A stretch of DNA of 64,000 nt from contig NW_027045387.1 of assembly GCF_963576615.1 (NCBI RefSeq), forward strand, positions 113,860 to 177,859, in the 5' to 3' direction. The position numbers and the translations under genes are program-made. Below the pieces are notes generated by a model. That model was not told the origin of the DNA, did not search any database, and was given only the letters and a program-made list of their open reading frames with translations. Positions 10,151 through 19,086 of the stretch are shown here, piece by piece (within the stretch, counting starts at the first letter, position 1; each line of letters opens with the position of its first letter). This stretch comes from Watersipora subatra (taxonomy: Eukaryota; Bryozoa; Gymnolaemata; Cheilostomatida; Watersiporidae).

Positions 10151-11076
10151 GTTTAGATTTTGAACATGACCGCACTCTGTAGGTATTCATTTGTCAATTT
10201 GCTTATATATTTATTATTTATGTACAGCATTGTGTGACCAAAAAAATTTTCTTGATTTGTTGAGCAAAAAATATTTTCTTTTTGTTGGCATGATGATGTA
10301 TTTTCTTGCTCCAATATAAATAATGCATGTGGCAATTGTTGTGCATCATTGTTAGCAGCTTTCCCGTTACCTCCACAAGCACAATGTAGCCAATTCTGGA
10401 AAATCAGAGGGCAGCACACACAAAACCTTCAGCATGATGTATGTCTATTGGCATTGCTGATGTTGTACAACATACATTGTTTGAAAAGTCGATGCGCAAT
10501 GACAAAATGTCTGGTGATGGACCACTGGAACAATGATGGGAAGTAGGTTGTTTTAGTTATCGGACGAATCTATCATGATAAATCGTAAAGTTTAATAATT
10601 TTACTTTATTTGATATAAAAAGAAAATGTTGCACATAACTTAATTACTACCACATCAGCACCAAAGCCATAAAAGGCCTTTAACAAGCACAAATGAGAAC
10701 AGAATAACAGAGTAGAAAAGGGCTACATATACTACATGTAGATATGTGAAAATAAGTGAATATAAGTATGGTTTATGTAAAAAAAAATCAGTGTTGAAAA
10801 TCCTGAATGTTTTATGTATGTAGGTATGTTTTAATTTGATCAATATATTCACTCAAAATTGAGCACAGTACAAGCTGAAACAGTTCGAGATTTTGAATAT
10901 AAAAGTATTCCTATCTAGAACAAGTTTGTTCTCTATAGCTGCAGATGAATTGGCAATGAGGTAGAGGGCACGCCAGATGCCATCTGGCGTGACTTCCCTT
11001 CATTGCCAGTTCACCCACAGCTATGGGGAACAACCTTGCTCTATGCCTATCTAGATATTGCTTGTATTAGAAAGCC
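10151..11076. other. Interior of TIR element, 3' side of its gene
   Basis: It holds no exon that I can support. A tttatt (AATAAA on the minus strand) at 10605-10610 could end a minus-strand transcript. The stretch also contains the foldback at 10922-11040. Confidence 0.4.
10922..11040. repeat. Foldback hairpin, about 55-bp arms
   Basis: The arms pair around a centre at about 10980, where gccagatg meets catctggc. Outer pairing includes ggcaatga with tcattgcc and tttgttc with gaacaa, with a few mismatches and almost no loop. It lies 37 bp beyond the stop codon of the minus-strand gene and would form a strong hairpin in its 3' UTR. A palindromic MITE is the simplest explanation. Confidence 0.75.
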
Positions 11077-11139
11077 TCAGGAAGCATTTTTGCTCTGCCA
11101 TTTCTTACTCCCTGCAAACTCCTCTTGGAGATCCTTGAT
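11077..11139 (-). CDS. Last exon of the enclosed gene
   Basis: Acceptor ttttattttag|ATC. There are 20 codons (KDLQEEF, KKWQSKNAS) and then TGA. It enters in phase 0, agreeing with the previous donor. Confidence 0.6.
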   Translation of the reverse strand: MKDLQEEFAGSKKWQSKNAS

Positions 11140-14100
11140 CTAAAATAAAAACAATCATAGCATGTGTATTTACATCTCCTTGAACTTGTAAAGTACTGTG
11201 AATGCAGTATTCAAGTGGCATTATTTGCGACAATTTTTGACTTTGACAAGAATACTATTTGTTAATTTAATGAAGTAGATTGGAAAGTTACATTGGACAT
11301 TGTGATTAGCTGGAAGGTAATTTGGCGATCTCAAAGAACCGGACAAATCTGCTTTTGCTAGTTCCTGACTTTATTACTGTTTTTACAGTAGTTTTATTTC
11401 ACAATTATTTCCTGACTTCATATATCTTCTCCAATCCTACATTGCTCAACTGACTTAGCCCATAGAGTTGACTTGTACAAGACAACAGCGAAATTAGTCC
11501 AAGTACTCAGTCTATGAATCGGATGGTGTTGTGGCACCTTGTTATCAATCTCTCAAAGAGTTGATAACAACTCCAGAGACGCTCCCAAATCCTGATTAGA
11601 GATTTGCACATTACATCAAATCACCAATCATGAGATTGGCATTAAAGCACCATAAAAATGGATTACCCAGTTTGTAAATTAAATCAAATTAAAACCATCA
11701 ATTACATAGTGGATGATGGTTTTAATTTCATTTTATTTGAAAGCTGAGCAGTCACCCTTCTAAGTGATTTGATTTGGAGCAAAACGCATGCCAGCGATTT
11801 GATATGCTTTACAAATCTGGAATCAAAGACTTGGGAGCATCGCTGCACAACTTTCTCCAATTCAGACACTGAGCACTTACACTAAAGTGACACAAAAGCA
11901 TCATGCAACAGGGTTCTAATTTTAAAACTGAGTTACTGAATATTACCACTCACCGGACTGTTAGGTATGAAAGTAACATCAGGTGTCTGAGTTACATCTA
12001 TAATGCTGTCGTTTGTGGCGTTTCGTAGATGCTCCCCACATCTATGGAAGCTCACATAGCCTCTGCTCTGACTCCTACCCATCCTGAGCAAGCACTGCGT
12101 TTCCTCCTTATCTTGAGCTATAAATCAGAATGCTCGAGGCATTGAACGTTTGGCTGGGTGTGAACAGGCAACTTAACAAATATCGCAGTTGGCAGCAAAT
12201 AATTTGTTTCTGAAACCTAATCCTGCCTACACAAGGGGTTCTTCTGCATTATCCTACTATAACTTCACGTTTTTCTAGCTACTAATCTAGGGCTATAAAT
12301 GGATTGAAGATTCGCCTACCAATGAAATTCCACATTTAACCATAATTAATATTGCACGATTTGCCTAAAATTTTATTGCTGGTTATGTGAGTGAGTACCT
12401 CCGTGTTACTATCAGATGTATTGTCTTGAGGATGCGGTCTCTTTGTTGGATTCTGTGACTAAAAATATAAACAATACGTAAATTATGTATATCGACACCA
12501 TGTGACAACATATATGAATTTATGCACATGTATAGCATATTTATATTTGTGGGCACAATCTAACTAAATTTAAATTGGCAAAAGAGTCCAAACAAAGGCC
12601 TTGTTGCCAGAGCTCCAAAATAAGCTTTCATTCTATCTTGCTTTTAATGATTGTTTTTGCAAATTTTAGGTGTGAAATATTCAATGTAAAATAAAATATT
12701 ACGTCCAAGTTTAACCAAAGGTGTGAACTGCGATATAATACTATCTGGCGCATGTGTGAGGCCTCACGATGAGAAATTCTCAAGAAAAATGAGACAGATT
12801 GCCGTAAACTTCACTGGCTATTGGGTCAAGGATATGGTATCTGAGCATTCCAATCAAGTCTGTGTTTCTTTGCAATTCTACCAAATTTCTATGAGAGTGT
12901 AGATGAATAAAAGAAGAGAAAATGTTTTTGAACTTTGATGTACTGTGAGACCGAAAGCAAAGTATCGAATACAGCTTAGACATGTCGCAACCCTCACAGT
13001 AGTGTAGACTTAGATTTACTGCATTCTCTGATTTTGGCTTACAAGAATATAAATGTGCACGCATGCTTTTGTTACAAGATAGCTATTTCAGAAATAAAAC
13101 AATTTAAAATCCATAAAAGTAATAAATATTATTCATCATCTCTATGTAAAATCCATACTATACTATCTGTGCATTTGCAAAGACATGGAAGGATAGCCCT
13201 GTCTAAATATATTGGACATACAATGACCGAGTTTTGCTGTCCAAAAATATCCCTTATAATAGGCTGAGTAAAATATTCTTGGTGTACCGGTAACTTACCC
13301 TCCGCTGTTCTTTGTACTTTTCCTTCTGGGTTTGCTGTCTTTCAGGGCCGTACATGCAGCCATACTCTTTTTCTTCGCCATACTCTTTTTCTTCGCCATA
13401 CATACATAAATAGCTTTGACTGTCATGGATGACGTTCTTACCTCTCCAAATATCTTCACCTTGCTAAATTAGAGCAGATAAAATTTTAAAATTAAGAAAC
13501 ATGGTACAGATTTTTTAGATTCATTAGCTGAAGACGTTGTAGGTTTTTAGCCTTACTTGATTGCTAACACTCAATTGGGAACTAACTGCTGCATGTATAT
13601 GATGCTTGATACATTTATTGCTTGCTTGATTGTAGTTATTAATATATACAATGATTTTTAATGTCATCTCAATTGCATGCCAATGCTTGTACACTGAAGT
13701 CCATGTATATCTTCTAATCAAGGCTGCACTATAAGCTTGATCGTAATCCACTGCATGTCTGTATATACCCGAATATCCACTTCGTCAAATTAAGCTTAAA
13801 AGTTGAGTGTCTATAGAGAGTAATCCTTTATTGCTGAGACTTAGATGGTGTGTATCCAGTGTGAGTTGCTAGTGAACTGATGAAAATTGTGTCAACTCTG
13901 CTTCAAGTAGGGCCTGTGACGTCATAGATCACATGGTACAAAAATAAACCAAAAAGGGCTCCATCAAACTGCAGCATAAAAACATATAAGCTACTATTGA
14001 CATGTACTTCTATTGCACAACAACCAAGCATAGGCCTACATTTTACAATCAAGGTTACACTTCAACATCAATATTACACTAAAATATCCGAGGTATAAAA

Positions 14101-14316
14101 TGTTCATTTTTAACGCAAGATCACAAATTAGGCAGGGAAGAAAAAGTGCTTTAAGGATATGAGATTACCTTCAAAAAGTCTTTCATGCTTGTTGAATATG
14201 CCGTCCTCATGGTGTGTGTAAAACTTGTTGCCATATTCGATTTCATGGGCTTTGATAGCTTGCTCAGACTCGTCTAACAATGAGGCAAGCAGGAGCGGCA
14301 TAATGCTTAAATGCAC
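11077..14316 (-). CDS. Five-exon gene of unknown function inside the TIR element
   Basis: Joining minus-strand segments 14316-14169, 13459-13299, 12458-12410, 12117-11954 and 11139-11077 gives 585 bp, ATG to TGA, 194 aa, with every exon junction in agreeing phase (1, 0, 1, 0) and GT..AG borders throughout. Exon 1 starts with a short hydrophobic stretch (LSIMPLLLASLL) that could be a weak signal sequence. The middle is charged and contains a duplicated GEEKEY; the C-terminal half has SRGYVSFHRCGEHL and ends in a coiled-coil-like KDLQEEFAGSKKW. I recognise no family. It does not resemble a Mutator transposase (no DDE/SWIM motif seen), so it is either captured host sequence or an accessory gene of the element. 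Two splice choices (acceptor at 13460 and donor at 12409) were made because they keep phase, so those edges are less certain. Confidence 0.6.
11541..11568. repeat. Short perfect-ended hairpin
   Basis: GTTATCAA at 11541 pairs with TTGATAAC at 11561, with further tctct/agag pairing inside. Confidence 0.6.
11575..11845. repeat. Foldback (palindromic MITE-like) element
   Basis: Outer gctcccaaat pairs with acttgggagc, and inner aaatcaaattaaaaccatc pairs with gatggttttaatttcattt around a centre at about 11708. The arms are about 130 bp with mismatches. Confidence 0.7.
11954..12117 (-). CDS. Exon 4 of the enclosed gene
   Basis: Acceptor tgatttatag and donor CCG|gtgagt (consensus). The other two frames hit stops, while the chosen frame is open for all 54 codons. 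Confidence 0.65.
12410..12458 (-). CDS. Exon 3 of the enclosed gene
   Basis: Acceptor tatttttag|TCACAG. The donor GATA|gtaaca is chosen because it gives phase 1, as needed by exon 4. A stronger-looking donor GAG|gtactc 11 bp further on stays open but does not fit exon 4. Confidence 0.5.
13299..13459 (-). CDS. Exon 2 of the enclosed gene
   Basis: Acceptor tttagcaag|GT and donor CGGAGG|gtaagt (a near-consensus donor). The exon is 161 bp and fully open. A 15-bp tandem duplication encodes GEEKEY twice. An alternative acceptor 4 bp upstream would break the phase with exon 1. Confidence 0.6.
14169..14316 (-). CDS. Exon 1 of the enclosed gene
   Basis: ATG at 14316 and donor TTTGAAG|gtaatc at 14168. 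It has 49 codons plus one base. A TATA-like ctatataga lies about 150 bp upstream at 14461-14470. Confidence 0.6.
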
Positions 14317-14346
14317 TGCAATTAAAAATATATATTTGGTAGGCCC

Positions 14347-14456
14347 TCAGGCTCCTCGTAGAAGTTGACTGTCGTCAGCGATCATGTCATTCAGCTATCG
14401 AGGCTTCGATAACCTACCGACATGATTGCCGACTACAGGCACGGGAGGCCTGTAGG
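14347..14456. repeat. Foldback element upstream of the enclosed gene
   Basis: caggctcctcg pairs imperfectly with cgggaggcctg, gatcatgtc with gacatgatt, and ctatcga with tcgata at the centre. It lies just 5' of exon 1 on the minus strand, so it could be part of the 5' UTR or promoter. Confidence 0.6.
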
Positions 14457-15250
14457 TAGGTCTATATAGAAGATGAAATGATGAATACAAAAAGTCAGTT
14501 ATGAATACATGATGACCCACTGAGGTCTTGAAGCAATATGAATATGCAGTGCATTTCAATTAATTTTTTAAGACAAATTGCAAGCAGTAAACGACTCTGA
14601 CTACTGAGGACTACTGATCACAGGCAGGCTGTCTAGTCCAAAAATATAACTGCCCTGCATTGCAGAAGACTACAAAAACTTGCTTTACCTTGCCTCCTCT
14701 CCTACACTTTTTGTGAACCAAACAGATGAGATACAGCCTAGGCCTGGAGGTGCTCCTGACAGCGCACCATTGTAGTAACAAGTTCAAATAAAATTTGAGA
14801 TACACAATTAAATGGTTGTTCCTTAGGTAGCTACATACTGTCGTTGCTTCAAAATGTCCTACAGTTGAGACTTGGTAGTAATATAAAGTTAGTTGTTAAA
14901 AAAGTGTGTGCTTGCAGCAAATACAGTAAAGATAAAAAACTGATGTCTTCTGTTGCCTTCATTTTTACAATCAATGCCTAACGAGATGCTAATACTAATA
15001 TTTACAGTGAATTAAAATAGAATCATTTTAGGCTCTCAGAATGGTAACAAAGTGGACAACCGTTTTAATATGCATTTTCTTTGTTCAGAACATAATCGTA
15101 ACTTTTCAATATTTTATGTAATACCGCTTTACAAAAGTGTATTCATATTAAAAAAATATATAACTATTTTTCAAATATAAACGAATACAGAATAACTAAT
15201 GGTGTATTTTTGAGAAGATTTTTTCCGTTTTGTGAGCGTGTTACCATTTA

Positions 15251-15255
15251 TTCTT
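15251..15255. repeat. 5-bp target site duplication of LTR element 2 (left)
   Basis: TTCTT immediately precedes the LTR and is repeated at 18815-18819. Confidence 0.9.
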
Positions 15256-15454
15256 TGTTATATAAACGGTGTGTACTCACATGCGGTTGATGTAAAGAAG
15301 GAAGCCTCTCCCAATCTCCCCACGCCTTTATACTCCTGTAACCTCTCGTACTTCCTGTAACCTCTCGTACTTCCCGTAACCTCGTAACTACCTGTAACTA
15401 CCATGACCTCGGGCATTAGCGTAGCCCGCGGCCCACCAGCTCGATTATACAACA
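15256..15454 (-). repeat. 3' LTR of element 2
   Basis: It is TGTTATATAA...TTATACAACA on the + strand and identical by eye to 18616-18814. It contains three short cctctcgtacttcc-type repeats. Confidence 0.93.
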
Positions 15455-15455
15455 T

Positions 15456-15478
15456 GCCCTTTTTCTTTTCTTTTTTGT
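15456..15478 (-). other. Polypurine tract of element 2
   Basis: On the minus strand a purine-only run of A and G ending aaaaaggg lies two bases before the 3' LTR. Confidence 0.75.
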
Positions 15479-15699
15479 ATGGGCCACTAACCTTCCAGAA
15501 ATACATTGGGACTCATTCATCAACTCACCTTGCTGGTGAAGTTTACCTTACGCTTTAACCCAGGTCTTCCTCCATCGACTCCTCCTGCGTACCATCACTC
15601 CCCAGCAACCCGGGGCTGCTGTCGTACCCGGCCGCACTACTCTCCTCACTCTCCTGATCCTCCACTCTCACTGTTGTATAAATCAGTGTACTCTTCTCG

Positions 15700-16974
15700 C
15701 TACTGCCAGCTCCATTGCCAGTCTGCACTGGCTTTTCCATCACTCTGACCTCCGCCGCTACCAATACTTTTACCGTGACCACTGTCACTACCAACACTCC
15801 TCCCACCAACATCTCCAACACTACTTCCACCAACCCTGACAAGCCCGGAGTCTTTTGGTTGGGTCAGTAATGACTCCTCAACCTCATCTCCGTCTCTTCC
15901 GTCTTTACCTCGCTCTCCCCAATAAGAGGCAGGCTCAACAGGCTTCCTGTGGGAGGTCTCCACCTGGGCCGTAACCGGCTGCACAGGGGATGGCACCACA
16001 GAGCTGGGAGTTGGCATAGGCCCAGACCTATCTAGCTCGACCTCACCTGCAACCAGTGCAGGTCTGCTACCAGCAATTCTCCTCTGAACCTCGGCTAACT
16101 CCTGCACCACTACCCTGAAAGCCTTGACATTTTCCAACTCCATGACTGCTGCCTCCCGTTTGGCTTTCAGCTTAGCCAATTTCTCCTTCGACTTCCTCCG
16201 CACCTCCCTTTCCTCTCTTTCAATCTCTGCTACCTTTTTCTCATGACCTTCTCTGTCTAACATTCCATTGCTGGATACCTCGGCTAAAAAAGAGCAAACC
16301 TTTTCCATTACAGACACTGGTTCAGCTACTTTCTCAGCACCTTCCCTTACCTCATCGTGACTCTGTTCTCCATCACACCCCATAGACCCTTGCACATCTT
16401 TGGTGCCTTGGGCTGTCCCCTGTTGGCTACCAATTTCCACGTATTCGCTACTCTTCACTCCCTTGGTTTTACAAGTCCACCAATCTTGACCTGTGTGACC
16501 TCTCTTAACTTCGCTCTCTCTGTCAGACTTCTTTGTCAGGTTTTGCAACTCGACATCATCTGAAACATAACTTGACCCAGCAATAATGGTTCTTGACGAA
16601 AACAGCTTAACCGGCTTAATACTTCTACACTCCTTAACAGCCTCAAACTTACTTTCGCAAACCGCGTTTACAACAGCAAATAATTGAAGCTGCCTTAACT
16701 CAGTTATGCCCAAGAAGTTCGTTCTCAATCCTTTCACCACATATACCTCTGTCTCCATATCTCTATATTTACTTTCCAACTGAACGCCTGCTTTACCGAC
16801 TACTCTTAGCTTACGACCATCTATTCCCGCCAAAACAGTAGATGGCTCCTCTAGCCGTAGGTTCAGCCTTTCGGCCGTCCCCTCGGTTACAGTCGACACC
16901 TCTGCCCCAGTATCAAACGTAAATTCAACGTTCTTCCCATTGACCTTCAAAACCTGTACAATTCTCCTTTCTAG
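15700..16974 (-). CDS. Protease plus coiled-coil frame of element 2, reached by stop readthrough
   Basis: Its frame is the gag frame, directly after the gag TGA. Codon 21 opens the retropepsin motif FDTGAEVSTV, and FLGITELRQL is the second conserved protease motif. No ATG precedes the active site (the first Met codon in frame is well inside the protease), so independent initiation is unlikely. After the protease comes a region with no RT motif, a Lys/Glu-rich coiled coil of about 60 residues (for example EIEREEREVRRKSKEKLAKL), a Pro-rich part and a Gly/Ser-rich tail ending at a stop. The coiled-coil tail is unusual where pol would normally follow. It may be the remains of sequence beyond integrase or a domain acquired by this non-autonomous family. 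Confidence 0.8.
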   Translation of the reverse strand, partial: LERRIVQVLKVNGKNVEFTFDTGAEVSTVTEGTAERLNLRLEEPSTVLAGIDGRKLRVVGKAGVQLESKYRDMETEVYVVKGLRTNFLGITELRQLQLFAVVNAVCESKFEAVKECRSIKPVKLFSSRTIIAGSSYVSDDVELQNLTKKSDRESEVKRGHTGQDWWTCKTKGVKSSEYVEIGSQQGTAQGTKDVQGSMGCDGEQSHDEVREGAEKVAEPVSVMEKVCSFLAEVSSNGMLDREGHEKKVAEIEREEREVRRKSKEKLAKLKAKREAAVMELENVKAFRVVVQELAEVQRRIAGSRPALVAGEVELDRSGPMPTPSSVVPSPVQPVTAQVETSHRKPVEPASYWGERGKDGRDGDEVEESLLTQPKDSGLVRVGGSSVGDVGGRSVGSDSGHGKSIGSGGGQSDGKASADWQWSWQ

Positions 16975-16977
16975 TCA
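16971..16977 (-). promoter_or_regulatory. Leaky-type stop TGACTAG between gag and protease
   Basis: The gag frame ends TGA followed at once by CTAG. UGA-CUAG is the known high-efficiency readthrough context in animal and viral genes. Because both sides share one frame, low-level readthrough would give a gag-protease fusion. Confidence 0.65.
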
Positions 16978-18243
16978 ACTGTCATCCTCATACTTATCCC
17001 TAGAACCAGAGAACCTAACACTTCTGCCCTTACCACTATCTTGGTACCTCTCCTTATACTTCTCCCCCTCAAACCTATCCATACTGTTGTCCCTGTACCT
17101 GCCAAATTTGTCTATAATCTCGCGGGGGCTTTCTCGGCCCCTGTACTTCTCCCTACTACTGTCCCTGCTACCATATCGCTCGTAGCTATTATCTCGGCTA
17201 CCTCCTGACCTCCTGCTACTACCTCGCCTGTCATAACCTACTTCTCTCCTATCCCTACAATAACGGGATACATGTCCTCGCTGTCCACAACAAAAACATT
17301 TAATGGAGGGACAACTCCTCATCTCATGCCCACTACGTTTACAATTGTAGCATACTCTACCTCCACTGCCTTCTCTACTGCTTGCTCTAGATCTAGAGAC
17401 ATGCCTCTCCCTGCTATTGTCTCTATACTTTCTACTGTCACCGTCCTTGTTATACTCCCTGCCTCTTGTCCCATATCTACTAGCACCTTGCTCTTCACTA
17501 CCATAATACTCTCTACTACTCCTCGGGCTACCCCTAGGGGAAGATCTACCTGCTGAATCATAACTTCTATCTCTATCATTACTCCTGTACTGCCCTCGGC
17601 TATCAAACTCTGATATCTTTGCTACTTCTCTCTTAACCTCACTCTTTAAATCGGTACTTCTACCCTCACCTCTCAAAAATCTATCAGAGCTGTCGGCCAT
17701 TTCTCGAGCCCTCAATGCCTCCTGCAATAACGCCCAAGTAAGATTGGCATTCTTCATTAACTCTCTGCTTACTTCTCTATTTCTCAACCCGTTAACCGCC
17801 ACAATAAGGGCAAACCTTACCCTATCATTATCGTTAGTCACCTCTGCATATCTGCTCAAACTCTCTACCCGTTGTAAAAACTCTCTATCACTTTCCCCAA
17901 GTGTCTGCCTAGCCGTAAGGAACTTATGCCCCTTTACGAACATACTCTCCTGTCTACCATAATAACCCTGTAAAACCTCCACTGCCTCTTCATAAGTAGA
18001 ATTAACGCCATCTACGTCAAACCCTGCACCTCTCAATACTTCTCTACCACTGTGCCCAATAGCTCTCAATAGTGGCACTAACCTAGCTCTACCTCTCATA
18101 ATAGGGCGCCTATTTTCACCTTCACCTTCGTAACCTCTTCTCTCTACAGCACTCTCTATACATAAATTCATCTCCTCTATGAATCTCTCCCACGACCCAT
18201 CACCGTGCTCTCCAAACACCAGCTTCGGAAACCCACTCTCCAT
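16975..18243 (-). CDS. Gag of element 2
   Basis: I chose the ATG at 18243. The frame is open 10 codons further upstream but only from a GTG. The 422-aa product has an N-terminal capsid-like helical part (WERFIEEMNLCIESAVERRG, then VLQGYYGRQESMFVKGHKFL and LGESDREFLQRVESLSRYAE, typical of gypsy capsids). Next is a long Arg/Ser/Tyr-rich segment, and then two CX2CX4HX4C knuckles, CYNCKRSGHEMRSC and CFCCGQRGHVSRYC, both with all ligands present. An Arg/Ser/Asp-rich tail ends at TGA 16975-16977. It would coat the element RNA in particles. No frameshift or internal stop is seen. Confidence 0.9.
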   Translation of the reverse strand: MESGFPKLVFGEHGDGSWERFIEEMNLCIESAVERRGYEGEGENRRPIMRGRARLVPLLRAIGHSGREVLRGAGFDVDGVNSTYEEAVEVLQGYYGRQESMFVKGHKFLTARQTLGESDREFLQRVESLSRYAEVTNDNDRVRFALIVAVNGLRNREVSRELMKNANLTWALLQEALRAREMADSSDRFLRGEGRSTDLKSEVKREVAKISEFDSRGQYRSNDRDRSYDSAGRSSPRGSPRSSREYYGSEEQGASRYGTRGREYNKDGDSRKYRDNSRERHVSRSRASSREGSGGRVCYNCKRSGHEMRSCPSIKCFCCGQRGHVSRYCRDRREVGYDRRGSSRRSGGSRDNSYERYGSRDSSREKYRGRESPREIIDKFGRYRDNSMDRFEGEKYKERYQDSGKGRSVRFSGSRDKYEDDS

Positions 18244-18326
18244 CTCTACCCGATACAATATCTCCCTCGCCACGAATACACTCTACCCCACTCGTATAAT
18301 TAGTGTAACTCCCACCTCCGAATATG

Positions 18327-18485
18327 TAATAAATAATTGCACCTCAACAACACTGCTACTACACCTCACAACACTACCCTAATAAATAATTGCACCTCAA
18401 CAACACTGCTACTACACCTCACAACACTACCCTAATAAATAATTGCACCTCAACAACACTGCTACTACACCTCACAACACTACCC
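18327..18485 (-). repeat. Three tandem 53-bp repeats in the 5' leader of element 2
   Basis: Units start at 18327, 18380 and 18433 and look identical. They lie between the primer site and the gag start, so they are in the transcript leader. Confidence 0.9.
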
Positions 18486-18597
18486 TACCTCACGTTACCT
18501 CACCTACACGCCCGTGAAAGGGTCTATACAACCGTTTAACTTACCCGCAACCAGAAAAATTATCGCTAATGACAACAAAAAAGGAAAAAAAATCAGA

Positions 18598-18615
18598 GCT
18601 TCGTCAACTGCGCCA
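18598..18615 (-). other. Primer binding site of element 2 (partial tRNA-Ser match)
   Basis: TGGCGCAGTTGACGAAGC immediately follows the 5' LTR on the minus strand. TGGCGCAGT matches the complement of a tRNA-Ser end, with the rest diverging. The primer identity is therefore tentative. Confidence 0.55.
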
Positions 18616-18814
18616 TGTTATATAAACGGTGTGTACTCACATGCGGTTGATGTAAAGAAGGAAGCCTCTCCCAATCTCCCCACGCCTTTATACTCCTGTA
18701 ACCTCTCGTACTTCCTGTAACCTCTCGTACTTCCCGTAACCTCGTAACTACCTGTAACTACCATGACCTCGGGCATTAGCGTAGCCCGCGGCCCACCAGC
18801 TCGATTATACAACA
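18616..18814 (-). repeat. 5' LTR of element 2
   Basis: Identical by eye to 15256-15454. A TATAAAGG box on the minus strand (18685-18692) is the likely promoter. Confidence 0.93.
18685..18692 (-). promoter_or_regulatory. TATA box in the 5' LTR of element 2
   Basis: TATAAAGG on the minus strand, about 70 bp before the LTR's internal end. Confidence 0.5.
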
Positions 18815-18819
18815 TTCTT
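18815..18819. repeat. 5-bp target site duplication of LTR element 2 (right)
   Basis: TTCTT, matching 15251-15255. Confidence 0.9.
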
Positions 18820-19086
18820 AACAAGAAAAAACTACGATAAACAGCTATGTAAATACTCTATGTTATTTTGCTAAAAGAACTCATATTTGTAATTAAAAAT
18901 TTGCTTGGAAAAGATGCTTACGTGATATTTTGTTAAACAAATAGATAACTACTCGATTTATCAACAACTAAACGTTTGCAGTGGTTCGACTAACTTTAAA
19001 GCTTTTGTATTTCCGGATTAAGCTCCACCCCTACAAAACGACCCAGAAACTGACCAGGTTTTGAGCCACTGCAATTATACCTGACC

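Larger units (their letters stand above)
15256..18814 (-). mobile_element. LTR retrotransposon 2, gag-protease only, very recent
   Basis: The element is 3559 bp with two LTRs of 199 bp that I read as identical, a 5-bp target duplication (TTCTT), a primer site beside the upstream LTR and a polypurine tract beside the downstream one. Read on the minus strand it has a 5' leader with a 3 x 53 bp repeat, a 422-codon gag with two perfect zinc knuckles, an in-frame TGA, and then a 424-codon open frame starting with an aspartic protease. No RT, RNase H or integrase motif is present. The frames are otherwise open. Intact frames and identical LTRs mean it moved recently and must have used enzymes from another element. 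Two zinc knuckles and a short LTR fit Ty3/gypsy. Confidence 0.93.
9490..19086. mobile_element. Large TIR DNA transposon, Mutator-like by TSD and TIR length, carrying a multi-exon gene
   Basis: Two inverted arms, 9490-10150 and 14885-19086, match along their length once the nested LTR element (15256-18814 plus one 5-bp duplication) is removed from the right arm, leaving TIRs of about 640-660 bp. The ends read GGTCAAGTATAATTGCAGTG and GGTCAGGTATAATTGCAGTG. The flanks carry a perfect 9-bp direct repeat. Long TIRs with a 9-bp duplication are the usual signature of the Mutator superfamily; this is inference, because no transposase is present. Without the nested insert the element is about 6.0 kb. 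Its interior holds one spliced minus-strand gene model and three foldback sequences. The arms differ by many substitutions, so the insertion is not very recent. Confidence 0.85.
14885..19086 (-). repeat. Right terminal inverted repeat, split by a nested LTR element
   Basis: Segments 14885-15255 and 18820-19086 are colinear with the left arm in inverse orientation. The match continues straight across the insertion point (gttac-atttattctt joins taacaag), so the LTR element inserted after the TIR element. Confidence 0.85.

Noticed and set aside
10957-10964. TGAGGTAG, the let-7 seed, in the arm of a hairpin
   Set aside because: The hairpin has almost no loop, the seed is followed by non-let-7 sequence, and an 8-base match is expected by chance. 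A MITE-like palindrome is the better reading.
17319-17606. Frames on both strands inside the gag of element 2
   Set aside because: Shadows of the Arg/Ser-rich gag frame.
9490-19086. Polinton/Maverick element
   Set aside because: The long TIRs fit, but the target duplication is 9 bp rather than 6, and no polymerase, integrase or capsid frames are present.
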